47,676 nt of DNA from Ktedonobacteria bacterium (GTDB lineage Bacteria > Chloroflexota > Ktedonobacteria > Ktedonobacterales > JACDGC01): NCBI GenBank assembly GCA_027459705.1, contig DAIDHM010000007.1, positions 1 to 47,676 on the forward strand, given 5' to 3'. The position numbers and the translations under genes are program-made. The notes under the pieces are model-generated. The model was not told the origin of the DNA. It did not search any database and saw only the letters and a program-made list of their open reading frames with translations. This document shows positions 1-7,904 of the stretch, one piece after another; position 1 is the first letter of the stretch, and each line of letters opens with the position of its first letter.

Positions 1-520
1 GCCGTCGGGCGGAACAGGCACTACGGGCGGTGATCCAGGAAGCATACGTGGTGGAGGTCTCGACTCGCAAGGTGGACGACGTACCAATACGGATCGGTGG
101 CGGCAAGGGTTGACCTGCTAGTTGGGACAATTGCGCCCAGAAGAGGGTATCTGTCTTATAAGCGCGCGAAGTAGATCCCTGCGTCACCTGTAATTGGCGG
201 CATCCCGTGATATTCGCATCACCCATGAAGAGCGGCGTGCCTGCCCCCTCGCGCTCTTCGATGTGCACCTGATAGCCATTGTCCAATGGGCAGCTCACCC
301 ATCCCACCATGGGCGGAAGCGTGTGCACATGCGTCATAAACTGGTCGATCAGCGCTTGATCTTGCGATATGACATCAATGGGGGCATAAGACCACCCTGG
401 TGCCCCTGGCAATAAAGTGATGGAGAGCGCTTTGCCCTGGGGCGCGGCGGCATTGGAGGGTGTGACCCCACACGCGGTGCACACTCCCCCCAAAACGATA
501 ATCCATACGATGATGCGCAT
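1..520 (-). CDS. Putative lipoprotein, C-terminus cut by the window edge
   Basis: Reading leftwards from an ATG at 520 there is an uninterrupted frame of 173 codons to the edge of the window. The start has an excellent ribosome site (GAGGAGG, about 7 bases upstream). The N-terminus is hydrophobic and ends in a lipobox-like CTACG, so Cys17 is probably lipidated and the protein anchored outside the membrane. The rest is soluble with two further cysteines (about residues 78 and 107). The style resembles small uncharacterised lipoproteins common in Ktedonobacteria, which is an impression and not a search result. The last 35 codons lie antisense to a transposase-like scrap at 3-113, so the true C-terminus may have been replaced by an insertion. 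Function is not known. Confidence 0.7.
   Translation of the reverse strand, partial: MRIIVWIIVLGGVCTACGVTPSNAAAPQGKALSITLLPGAPGWSYAPIDVISQDQALIDQFMTHVHTLPPMVGWVSCPLDNGYQVHIEEREGAGTPLFMGDANITGCRQLQVTQGSTSRAYKTDTLFWAQLSQLAGQPLPPPIRIGTSSTLRVETSTTYASWITARSACSARR
3..113 (+). mobile_element. IS256-type transposase fragment (remnant)
   Basis: The frame starting at base 3 encodes 36 residues then TGA. It contains the stretch QEAYVVEVSTRKVDD, which closely resembles the conserved EMYVQGVSTRKVDDL segment near the N-terminal third of IS256/Mutator transposases. Similarity stops right after VDD and the frame closes about 10 residues later, so only a decayed piece is visible. The rest would lie left of the window or has been lost. 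No terminal inverted repeats could be identified. Confidence 0.45.
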
Positions 521-537
521 GCTCGTCCTCCTCGCTC

Positions 538-672
538 TCATTTACTCATGATTTCCTGAAGAAAGGGACGAGTATCCACAACGTTTTGTTCCATACCGAC
601 AAAGCGCGCCAAGCCCGGTACCTTGTTTGCTTCAGTATACAGGAAAAGAACGTCAGCCGTGGGAAGTGTCAA
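538..672 (-). CDS. Short ORF or 3' remnant upstream of the lipoprotein gene
   Basis: A frame open from about 768 down to a TGA at 538-540 ends 17 bases before the lipoprotein start. The only plausible start is a TTG at 672, giving 44 residues with a protein-like C-terminus that includes ARFVGMEQNVVDTRPFLQEI. No clear ribosome site precedes the TTG and no ATG exists in the open frame. It may therefore be the surviving 3' end of a larger gene whose 5' part has been lost, or chance. The close spacing hints at a former operon with the lipoprotein. I do not recognise the family. Confidence 0.25.
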   Translation of the reverse strand: MTLPTADVLFLYTEANKVPGLARFVGMEQNVVDTRPFLQEIMSK

Positions 673-938
673 AAGAATGCCGAGCTCGCAACATGATGCA
701 CGCCCCGTTAGGTGGAAGCTGCGCGAGAATAGTAATGAGCCGGGGACCTTGTTATTTGTCCACAGATTTCAGTACACTTGATTGATACAGATATCCCGTT
801 GTACCACAAAGCAGAGATTGCGCAACAAGGGACAAGCCGCTGAATATCAGGGGCAATCGACTTTGTCGGACAAAGATTTACCGCAGTCAGGTGTGAGAAA
901 ACGGGAGACCTCATGAGCACCATCTGGAGGCAGGGAAA
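673..938. other. Intergenic region with a 15-bp perfect palindrome
   Basis: No convincing gene was found here. At 861-875 the sequence CTTTGTC-G-GACAAAG is a perfect inverted repeat about 65 bases upstream of the SnoaL-like gene, suitable for an operator of a dimeric regulator. No good promoter hexamers were recognised around it. Confidence 0.4.
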
Positions 939-1313
939 TTGGATAGAGCATTGGCAGAACAGCTTGTTCGTACATATGTGGATGGCTGGAAGGAATATAA
1001 CAGTGACAAAGTCTTGCGTGTTCTCGCTCTTGATTGCATCCTCATCGAATCGGATGGGGAGATCTTGCGTGGGGCTCAAACGATCACGCGCGAGTTAAAC
1101 AGGCGTGTTGCAGGAAACTATGGTCCCTGGCATATCAGTCGCTGGGACATCACGAGCCTGGCCATCGACGAAGATACCTGCTTTTTAGAGTGGACCTTCG
1201 AGGGACCGCGCGATTTTGAAGGCGCAACGTTGGTGCGCTTCAAGGAAGATAAGATCAGTTTTCTGCGCGAATATTGCACAACCAAGCCACTCTGGGAACA
1301 GCCCAATGAGTAG
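939..1313 (+). CDS. SnoaL/NTF2-like small protein
   Basis: A 124-residue protein starting at TTG 939 behind GGAGG at 926-930. Its length and pattern fit the SnoaL-like/NTF2-like fold. An N-terminal helix (LAEQLVRTYVDGWKEYN) is followed by a short segment about an effect on a target (LALDCILIESDGEILRG), then several beta strands including FLEWTFEGPRDFEGATLVRF. Such proteins form a cone-shaped barrel that binds or isomerises small hydrophobic molecules, and substrates vary widely. No signal peptide or membrane segment is seen. It stands alone with a palindrome upstream, so specific regulation is possible. The fold assignment is moderately sure and the function is unknown. Confidence 0.7.
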   Translation: MDRALAEQLVRTYVDGWKEYNSDKVLRVLALDCILIESDGEILRGAQTITRELNRRVAGNYGPWHISRWDITSLAIDEDTCFLEWTFEGPRDFEGATLVRFKEDKISFLREYCTTKPLWEQPNE

Positions 1314-1532
1314 AAGGAATGATCGTCGGTGAAGTGCCAGTTATAATGAACATGCTTTTACTTGGTATAATGCGGCCACAGATATGTATTCCCTGGCAAT
1401 TATGCTATAATGCGAAAAATTATCGGTGGTCCTTCGTGACCTCTACGCGATCAACGTTCATGTCTTCCATCGCTCTGGTCCTACCACGAACCCGCATTCC
1501 TGAGTTATTCAGCGATCAGGAGGTGCCCGTAC
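1314..1532 (+). promoter_or_regulatory. Leader with three TATAAT hexamers before the regulator/kinase operon
   Basis: TATAAT occurs exactly at 1342-1347, 1366-1371 and 1406-1411. The last is preceded by TG one base upstream (TGC-TATAAT), an extended -10 element that can work without a strong -35. A transcript from there would have a leader of about 115 bases before the ATG at 1533. Good -35 hexamers were not found for any of the three. Confidence 0.45.
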
Positions 1533-1973
1533 ATGTCCCCTGTATCTGGCAATCTGACCATTCTCCTTGTGGATGATGACCTCCGCATTTTGCAGATTTT
1601 TGCTGACGCGCTCGCCGAAATCGGCGGGTTTCGCGTGCTCACCGCGCAGAATGGTCTGGAAGGTTTGGAGCGGTTGCTGGATGCGCGGCCGGATTGTGTC
1701 GTCATCGATGTCAAAATGCCACAGATCGATGGCTACCAGATGGCGCGCGTTCTACGCGGTGATCCTGACACCGCGGACATTCCGCTGGTTATTCTGACCG
1801 CGATGGCGCAAGAACAAGATCGCTTCATCGGCAAGGCCTCAGGGGTGGATCTGTACCTGACAAAACCCGTGAAACCCACCGCGTTAATCGCCGCGATCCA
1901 TCAAGCTATCAGCCTCAGCGCAGCGGATCGCGTGCGACGGATGCGTGACCTGGCGGAATCTCCAGGCAACTAA
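1533..1973 (+). CDS. Single-domain response regulator (receiver only)
   Basis: A 146-residue protein consisting of one receiver domain and a short tail, with no DNA-binding output domain. The acidic pocket is D14-D15-D16, the predicted phosphorylation site is Asp59 (in VIDVKMP), the switch Thr is T89 and the conserved Lys is K111 (in YLTKPVKP). All catalytic residues are present, so it should be phosphorylated. AGGAGG at 1518-1523 supports the ATG at 1533. It lies 12 bases before a histidine kinase gene, so the two probably form a pair, with the receiver acting by protein contact, as a phosphate sink or as a relay. Its place beside the pst genes suggests a role in phosphate signalling, which is inferred. 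Confidence 0.85.
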   Translation: MSPVSGNLTILLVDDDLRILQIFADALAEIGGFRVLTAQNGLEGLERLLDARPDCVVIDVKMPQIDGYQMARVLRGDPDTADIPLVILTAMAQEQDRFIGKASGVDLYLTKPVKPTALIAAIHQAISLSAADRVRRMRDLAESPGN

Positions 1974-1985
1974 AGGGGATGCTTC

Positions 1986-3407
1986 ATGAGTCAGAATGTG
2001 CCTACGGCGACGCGCGGCGAAGACATGTTTCTCGAGATTGAGCGACAGCGCCGCCTCCGTTTGACGCGTTTTCTCGCACCCACGTTCGCGGTATTGCTCT
2101 TCTTCATCGCCCTCGGCGATGGCTTCGCGACCATCATCAACCCCCATCGACCCCTCCTCACATTGCTCGGGTACCTGGGAACAGGGATCAGTTTTGTGTT
2201 GATGGTCGTTGCGGCCTATGCCGCGCAGCGTGAACGGATTAATCGCGCCATCCTGGCGCTGGTCATGGCGACGACGATCTTCATCTTCTCCCCTTCGTTG
2301 GGTTGGACTTTTTCGCAAGGAGTCGACCCTACCGTCATGGCTGGCATGATGTTTTATGGCGTCATCATCGTCCTGGCCGGGCTGCTCTCGGGCCGAGCCT
2401 GGGTGACGGTAGCAACGACCCTCGGCGTGAACGCGCTCTCCATCTTCATTCTCTGGTATGGGCCACAAAATCCCGATAGCAGTGTGGTCAATGCGCGTGA
2501 ACTGGGTATCTATGGCCCGCTCGTGATTGGTGCGCAGTGGGGGATCGCCTTAATTCTGCTCACCACGCTCGAGGTCTTCACCCCCGCCTTCCGCGAATTG
2601 GGTGAGGTGCAGATTGCCTATCAACGCGCGCAGCAACTTGACGAGATGAAAAACCAGTTTATCACCAACGTGAATCATGAGTTGCGCAATCCGATTATGG
2701 CCCTGCAGGGATCGCTCGAAATGTTGTTATTGACCCATGATCACGCGGCGCCTGGTCGACTCAAACGCATGATCGAGGAGGCCGCTCGCACGGGCGACGA
2801 TCTGCAGTCGCTGGTGGAAGGCATTCTCGACGCGCGGCGCATCGATCTGGAAGCCAACCACTTCACGCATGAAGTGGTGAATGTCCATGCCGTCCTGATG
2901 ACTTCCGTGCGGTTGGTCTCACCACGCGAGCAGCACGTCATCGAGCGCGATCTGCGCATGCATGTCCCGGAAGATCTCACGATTTGGGGTAATAATCTCT
3001 TATTGCAGGAAATTCTGACAAACTTGCTCTCGAATGCGGTCAAATATTCACCGCCCGGCTCGCCCGTAGAGGTAACATGCTTTGCGGTGCCGACAATCGG
3101 CGAAGGGCGGGCGCATCGCCAGGCTCCGTCCCCAGCCTTCGTCGAGATCCAGGTCCGCGACTTTGGATTGGGAATACCTCCTGAGCAAGCTGACCTCCTC
3201 TTCAACCGATTTGCCCGCCTGCCCCGTGATCTGGCCTCCACCACCATTGGCAATGGGCTCGGCCTCTACCTCTGCAAAGCGCTGACGGAGGCCATGGGGG
3301 GAACGATCTGGTTCGACAGCACCGGGGTCGCCGGGGAAGGCACACTCTTCCATGTGCGTCTGCCCGCCGCGAGCGCAGCCAGTCCCTCCCCCACAGAATC
3401 AGCGTAA
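1986..3407 (+). CDS. Membrane sensor histidine kinase, six TM segments
   Basis: 473 residues. About six hydrophobic segments fill residues 28-198 with only short loops, so there is no classical extracellular sensor domain. A coiled linker leads to a HisKA domain with the phospho-acceptor His231 in NVNHELRNPIMAL. The ATPase domain has the N box (N346 to N350, NLLSNAVKYSPP), the G1 box DFGLGIP near 392 and the G2 box GNGLGL at 422-427. Everything needed for autophosphorylation is intact. It follows the receiver-only regulator by 12 bases and precedes a PstS paralogue by 11, so the three are almost surely one operon. With no periplasmic domain of its own, it may sense through its membrane helices or through the downstream binding protein. 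That idea is inference. Confidence 0.9.
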   Translation: MSQNVPTATRGEDMFLEIERQRRLRLTRFLAPTFAVLLFFIALGDGFATIINPHRPLLTLLGYLGTGISFVLMVVAAYAAQRERINRAILALVMATTIFIFSPSLGWTFSQGVDPTVMAGMMFYGVIIVLAGLLSGRAWVTVATTLGVNALSIFILWYGPQNPDSSVVNARELGIYGPLVIGAQWGIALILLTTLEVFTPAFRELGEVQIAYQRAQQLDEMKNQFITNVNHELRNPIMALQGSLEMLLLTHDHAAPGRLKRMIEEAARTGDDLQSLVEGILDARRIDLEANHFTHEVVNVHAVLMTSVRLVSPREQHVIERDLRMHVPEDLTIWGNNLLLQEILTNLLSNAVKYSPPGSPVEVTCFAVPTIGEGRAHRQAPSPAFVEIQVRDFGLGIPPEQADLLFNRFARLPRDLASTTIGNGLGLYLCKALTEAMGGTIWFDSTGVAGEGTLFHVRLPAASAASPSPTESA

Positions 3408-3418
3408 AGGAAATCGCC

Positions 3419-4489
3419 GTGAAAACCTCGCATATGTTGATCCCTGAACGTGTCCTTTTCGTCGGCGTCGCCGTCCTCATCTTGGGCACGATGCTGGTCG
3501 CGCAATATACGTATAGCCCGCGGAACTCATTGCTGACCTACCTCCTGCTGGGATCCGCCGGGCCGAGTAATCGCACTTTGACCGCCTGCCATATTACGTT
3601 TGCTGATTTTCCGCATGGCAGCTTGAATAAGAGCAGCAAGCCGATTGCCGATCCCACTTTAGCAGGGGAGGGCATGAAAATGACGGGCGCCTCTGCATTG
3701 ATTCCTCTCTTTACCAAAGCCGCCAATCAATTCGATGCCGCTAATGGTACGGCTATTGCCATCACTTCGACGGACTCGACGACGGGTATCGAGTATGCGT
3801 TTGATCAATTAGTCGATATTGGACTCTCGGATTACTCAGCCAGCAACGATTCGGTCACACGCCAATTCAGTTCAAGCTTGACTGATCGTCTGGTCGCGGT
3901 TGACGCCTTCTCCATGCTTGTGAGCCCTGATATCAGCGCGCAGATCCAAAACCTTACGCACCAGGAAATTGATGATATTTATTCGGGCAAGGTGACGAAC
4001 TGGGGCGCGATTGGTGGGCCAAACGAGCCGATTGTCGTGCTGAATCGCGAGGATGGCTCAGGGGCACGTCACACCTTCAGCACCTATGTCGCCCAATCAC
4101 AGAATCCCTTCCCCACTGGTCAGATCTTGCCGAGCACGACCGCGATGGTGCAGGCTCTCGCATCGGCACATGGCGCCATTGGCTATGCCCCTACCAGTGC
4201 GCTGATCGCAAATAGTTCGAACGTCAGTCCAGTGTGCATTGATGGGTTCGGTGCCACGACAACAAACATCCAACGCGGAGCCTACACCTTCTGGAATTAT
4301 GAACATCTCTATACCTCGCTCGAGACGCCTCTTTCCCCCTTGCAACGGAGTTTTATCCAATATGTCTGTGGCGTGCAGTTTCAATTGAATGATGTGCTGG
4401 GCAACGGATTTCTGTTAGTCCCGCAAATGACGCAAGCCGCGGTCGATACACACCCCGACACCTCGCTCGATGCGAGTTGTCTCAAGTGA
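3419..4489 (+). CDS. PstS-like phosphate-binding protein, membrane-anchored paralogue
   Basis: 356 residues from GTG 3419 (AAAGGA just upstream). An N-terminal hydrophobic helix at about 12-29 has no lipobox cysteine, so it is probably an uncleaved anchor or a type I signal. The body is a PBP-like fold with PstS hallmarks: GASALIPLF near the N-terminus (anion-binding loop), DIGLSDYS, the DDIYSGKVTNWGAIGGP block and the GSGARHTF loop. The same blocks occur in the lipoprotein PstS at 4800, so the two are paralogues within 1.4 kb. Its codon use is less biased than that of the second copy. Because it shares an operon with a kinase and receiver, not with the permeases, it may serve as the ligand-binding partner of the kinase. 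It could also simply feed the transporter. Confidence 0.85.
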   Translation: MKTSHMLIPERVLFVGVAVLILGTMLVAQYTYSPRNSLLTYLLLGSAGPSNRTLTACHITFADFPHGSLNKSSKPIADPTLAGEGMKMTGASALIPLFTKAANQFDAANGTAIAITSTDSTTGIEYAFDQLVDIGLSDYSASNDSVTRQFSSSLTDRLVAVDAFSMLVSPDISAQIQNLTHQEIDDIYSGKVTNWGAIGGPNEPIVVLNREDGSGARHTFSTYVAQSQNPFPTGQILPSTTAMVQALASAHGAIGYAPTSALIANSSNVSPVCIDGFGATTTNIQRGAYTFWNYEHLYTSLETPLSPLQRSFIQYVCGVQFQLNDVLGNGFLLVPQMTQAAVDTHPDTSLDASCLK

Positions 4490-4799
4490 GATCGTTCAGG
4501 TTCGCCTCATCGACAGCCTGATGTGCCTGCGCCATATCCACGAGAGCGCGTGTTGCATTACCTGGATGTTTCTTGGGCAAAGACTGCTGGAGAAAACCAG
4601 CAAATGTCCGGGGAAGTGCATACAAGACCGACTTGCGCTGTCCATAACATTTCTTTAACGATCTTAACACACAGTTTACATGGCGATTGTACAATCGCAC
4701 TGTCAGTAGGTCCACACAACGATGTGGGCGCCCAACATAGTCCCTGAGGGTGCCGGACACTGAGACCATTGAGCATGTGCCTATTTTTTAGGAGGATTC
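4490..4799 (+). promoter_or_regulatory. pst promoter region with PHO-box-like repeats
   Basis: This 310-base gap holds four TTAACA-like units starting at 4644 (ATAACA), 4655 (TTAACG), 4664 (TTAACA) and 4675 (TTTACA), spaced 11, 9 and 11 bases apart. That is the pattern of PhoB/PhoP boxes, as in Bacillus TT(A/T)ACA repeats. A -10 hexamer TACAAT (4690-4695) begins nine bases after the last unit, the usual position of a Pho-activated promoter in which the box replaces the -35. The -10 lies inside a perfect 16-bp palindrome (4683-4698, GCGATTGT/ACAATCGC), which could be a second operator or a leader hairpin. PhoB encoded at 9443 is the obvious candidate regulator. Confidence 0.65.
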
Positions 4800-5834
4800 A
4801 TGACCCCCACACGTAACAGCCACTTCTGGGCGAAGACGTTCAGCGCCGCGGCCGTCCTGGCCACCGTGCTTCTCTCCGCCTGCGGCAGCAGCTCCACCAC
4901 TGCTGGCACCAGCACAGGCAGCGCGACAGCGACGCCCTCGACGCTGACGGCCTGCACTGTGACCGCCCAGCAGTTGACCATCACGGCCGCCAGCACCACC
5001 CCCACGGCCCCAACAGCGACAGCGGGCCTCACCGGCACGAAGATCGCTATCGACGGTTCTTCGGCGTTGGAGCCTCTTTTCAAGCAAGCTCATGTCCCCT
5101 TCGACCAGGTCAATGGCACCGTGACGACGACAAACCCCAACGGGTCCGGCAACGGCCTGAAGGACGTTGAGTCTGGCGCGGTCAACATCGGTCTCTCGGA
5201 CTTCTTCTATCAGCAGAATTCAGCGACGCAGGGCTTCACGGATCTGGTTGACCATCAGATGGCGGTTGTGGCCTTCACGCTGGTCGTTTCGAGCGACATT
5301 CATTCGACGGTCGAGAACCTGACCTCGGATCAGATCAAGGGCATCTACACGGGCACGTACACCAACTGGTCGCAGCTCGGCGGACCGAATGAGACCATCA
5401 CGGTCATCAATCGCCCGCTGGCCTCGGGCACGCGTGCCACCTTCAAGCAGTACGTCCTCGGCGGCGTGACGGAATCCGCTGGTCAGACCCTGACGCAGGA
5501 CACGACTGGCGCGGTCGCTACGGCGCTGAGCACCTCGCAGGGCGCCATTGGCTATGTCGCCACCGGCTTCGTCCTGCAGCCCCAGTTCGCCACCACCATC
5601 TTCCCGATCTGCATCGATGGCTATGGCGCGACGGCGGCGAACATCAACTCCGGCAACTACAAGTTCTGGAGCTATGAGCATGCCTACACCAAGGGCGCGG
5701 CACAACCCGCGGAACAAGCGTTGATCAACTATGTCTTGAGCGACACGGTGCAGTCATCGCTGGTCCCGAGCCTCGGCTACCTGAAGGTCAGCGACCTGAC
5801 GGCCGCCGCGCAGGCGACGCACCCAACCCCATAG
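4800..5834 (+). CDS. pstS: Phosphate ABC transporter substrate-binding lipoprotein PstS
   Basis: 344 residues starting with ATG at 4800 after GGAGGA. The signal peptide ends in the lipobox LLSAC, so Cys28 is probably lipidated. A Thr/Ser/Ala-rich linker (about 30-75) leads to the binding domain. PstS hallmarks are IDGSSALEPLF (phosphate loop, near residue 84), VNIGLSDFF, the IKGIYTGTYTNWSQLGGP block, and ASGTRATF contacting phosphate. It captures phosphate outside the cell and delivers it to PstC/PstA. Codon use is strongly biased to GC-ending codons compared with its neighbours, as expected for a highly made protein. It sits behind the PHO-box-like promoter and ahead of pstC, from which it is separated by a strong stem-loop. 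Confidence 0.95.
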   Translation: MTPTRNSHFWAKTFSAAAVLATVLLSACGSSSTTAGTSTGSATATPSTLTACTVTAQQLTITAASTTPTAPTATAGLTGTKIAIDGSSALEPLFKQAHVPFDQVNGTVTTTNPNGSGNGLKDVESGAVNIGLSDFFYQQNSATQGFTDLVDHQMAVVAFTLVVSSDIHSTVENLTSDQIKGIYTGTYTNWSQLGGPNETITVINRPLASGTRATFKQYVLGGVTESAGQTLTQDTTGAVATALSTSQGAIGYVATGFVLQPQFATTIFPICIDGYGATAANINSGNYKFWSYEHAYTKGAAQPAEQALINYVLSDTVQSSLVPSLGYLKVSDLTAAAQATHPTP

Positions 5835-5912
5835 TTTCTTCGCGCGAAGGGGCCTCGGAATGAGGAGAACCGGTACGGGGCAGACAGCGTGCCTTGTACC
5901 ACACTCGCGAAG

Positions 5913-5947
5913 GAGCAGAGAAGACAGCAGCGCTGTCTTCTCTGCTC
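5913..5947 (+). terminator. Perfect 16-bp stem-loop between pstS and pstC
   Basis: The arms GAGCAGAGAAGACAGC and GCTGTCTTCTCTGCTC pair perfectly over 16 bases around an AGC loop. No T-run follows, so it is more likely a 3' stabiliser/processing hairpin or partial attenuator than a full intrinsic terminator. In other pst operons similar hairpins keep pstS mRNA more abundant than that of the permease genes. It ends 37 bases before the pstC start. Confidence 0.75.
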
Positions 5948-5984
5948 AACTGTTCCTCAACAGAGGAGTTCTTGGAGAAATTCC

Positions 5985-6974
5985 ATGTCCGACATCCAAC
6001 AACCCCTGGCTTCGCAGGTGGCAAAATCTAATCCCGGACGATCAGCAGGCAAAATATTTATTGACTATCTCTCACACTCTTTCTTCACGGTGATGGCGTT
6101 ATTTTTCGTAGTCATCCTGATCGGGGTCTACATTTTCATTGGATCGCAGTCCTATCAGACTTTCACCGCGATCCCAGATGTCAGCACCATCCGCCTCTCG
6201 TTCTTTGATTTCTTTGTCTCATCAAAATATGATGGCGCGCAAAATTTCGGTTCGCTCTTCTTCCTTGAAGGCTCTTTCTCGCTCATCGTTACGACCATGG
6301 TGTTTGCTGTACCATTCTCGATTTTTCTCGCAATCTTTCTGGCAGAGATCAGCCCTTCCCGACTACGTGGCCCCTTGCGCGGTGCCGTGGAGTTGTTCCT
6401 GGGAATTCCATCCATTATCTTCGGCCTGATTGGCTTGCTGGTAGTGGTGCCAGCCATCCGCGACATCCTCAACTTCTTCGCGGGCGGTAAATTCTTTAAT
6501 GGCTTCGGCCTGATCGCCGCGACCGTCGTCGTGACCTTCATGATCTTGCCCACCATCACGACCATCTCGGTGGACGCGATCCAGGCGGTGCCGCGCGATC
6601 TTCGCGAAGGCAGCCTGGCCCTGGGCGCGACCCGCTGGCAGACCATCACCCGGACCGTGTTGCCAGGGGCATTGCCCGGCATTCTGACGGGCGTCATCCT
6701 GGGCATCGCTCGCGCGCTGGGCGAGACCGTCGCGGTCGCCTTCGTGATCGGTGGCGCGTTTCACGCCCCCATCGGCCTCACGAACTTCTATCCCTATATT
6801 TACCTGGGCCCAACCAGTGTGATGACAACGGACCTGCTCTTCAACTTTAAAGAGGCGGTACCGCCCTCAACGCTCTACAACACGCTCTGGACGATGTGTT
6901 TTGTCTTGCTCGTCTTCTCGGGCATCCTCGTCGGCATCAGTCGGGCAATCTCATCACGGAGGATCTACGCATGA
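5985..6974 (+). CDS. pstC: Phosphate ABC transporter permease PstC
   Basis: 329 residues with about six membrane segments, beginning with a hydrophobic helix (VMALFFVVILIGVYIFIG). The EAA loop that docks on the ATPase is visible as PRDLREGSLALGATRWQT followed by the typical VLPGALPGILTGVILGIARALGETVAV. Together with PstA it forms the channel through which phosphate released by PstS enters the cell. The frame is open further upstream to 5889, but that extension would translate through the stem-loop. The ATG at 5985, preceded by GGAG at 5974-5977, is clearly better. Its stop overlaps the pstA start (ATGA), so the two permeases are translationally coupled. Confidence 0.95.
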   Translation: MSDIQQPLASQVAKSNPGRSAGKIFIDYLSHSFFTVMALFFVVILIGVYIFIGSQSYQTFTAIPDVSTIRLSFFDFFVSSKYDGAQNFGSLFFLEGSFSLIVTTMVFAVPFSIFLAIFLAEISPSRLRGPLRGAVELFLGIPSIIFGLIGLLVVVPAIRDILNFFAGGKFFNGFGLIAATVVVTFMILPTITTISVDAIQAVPRDLREGSLALGATRWQTITRTVLPGALPGILTGVILGIARALGETVAVAFVIGGAFHAPIGLTNFYPYIYLGPTSVMTTDLLFNFKEAVPPSTLYNTLWTMCFVLLVFSGILVGISRAISSRRIYA

Positions 6975-7897
6975 GCGCGATCACGAACGAAATGACTGTC
7001 GCCGCGCGGCGACAACGCTCGAATGCGCGACGCCGGAATGTCGCCCGGATCTGGGATAGCGTCGCGACGCTCTCCGTCTGGACCGTCGCGGGCATTGTGA
7101 TTCTGGTTCTGGGATACATCATCTATTACACCATCTCACAAGGCTTGCCATACCTGCACCTGAGCGACTTCGTCAGCAGCGATCCGTCCACGGGGATGGC
7201 TCCGCTACTCTTCAACACGTTTTATATGTTGATACTCTCCCTGGTCCCGATGTTGATTATTGGGGTAAGCGCGGCGATTTATATGGTCGAATATGCGCGG
7301 CAAGGGGCCCTGGTCTCGATCGTGCGCTATGCGACTGAGACCCTCTCCAGCATTCCTTCGATCGTCATCGGGTTATTAGGGTTTTTCCTCTTCGTCACTG
7401 ACTTCGGCCAGGGCCAACGCTGGGGTTTCTCACGATTGGCGGGCGCGCTAGCATTGACCATTTTGAATTTGCCCTGGATGTTGCGCACGGCGGAAGATGC
7501 CCTGCGCGCGGTGCCACGCGAATTTCGCGAGGCCTCCCTGGCGATGGGCGCGACGCGCTTTCAGACGATCTTCCGGGTCATCCTCCCCGCGGCAATTCCT
7601 GGGCTGGTGACGGGTATCCTGATCGTCTCTGGCCGGGTGATTGGTGAGACGGCAGCCTTGATCTATACTGCCGGAACATCGGGGCCAATTACCGGCTGGC
7701 AGACGGCGGCGGTTGTCCAACAACCTGGCAATACACTCGCCATTCAGATCTACACCTTGTTCGCTGAATTCTCTGGGTCTAATGGGCATGCTGGCCAGGT
7801 GGAGTCCGCGCTGGTCCTGCTCATCCTGATTCTCGTCTTGAACCTCTCGGCGCGCTTCATTGGCGCGGGCCTCAGCCGCTATTTCAGCGGTCGGTAA
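6971..7897 (+). CDS. pstA: Phosphate ABC transporter permease PstA
   Basis: 308 residues. The ATG at 6971 overlaps the pstC stop by four bases. A basic N-terminus ([16 protein letters not shown]) precedes the first TM, giving inside-positive topology, and about six TM helices follow. The EAA motif reads [18 protein letters not shown] with the usual [33 protein letters not shown]. It is the second half of the phosphate channel. A TAA stop overlaps the ribosome site of pstB (TAAGGAG), so expression of the next gene is likely coupled. Length and motif set are normal for the family. Confidence 0.95.
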   Translation: MSAITNEMTVAARRQRSNARRRNVARIWDSVATLSVWTVAGIVILVLGYIIYYTISQGLPYLHLSDFVSSDPSTGMAPLLFNTFYMLILSLVPMLIIGVSAAIYMVEYARQGALVSIVRYATETLSSIPSIVIGLLGFFLFVTDFGQGQRWGFSRLAGALALTILNLPWMLRTAEDALRAVPREFREASLAMGATRFQTIFRVILPAAIPGLVTGILIVSGRVIGETAALIYTAGTSGPITGWQTAAVVQQPGNTLAIQIYTLFAEFSGSNGHAGQVESALVLLILILVLNLSARFIGAGLSRYFSGR

Positions 7898-7904
7898 GGA
7901 GTGG

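Noticed and set aside
5889-5984. Upstream extension of PstC
   Set aside because: It would be translated through the perfect stem-loop and lacks a ribosome site; ATG 5985 has GGAG at the right distance.
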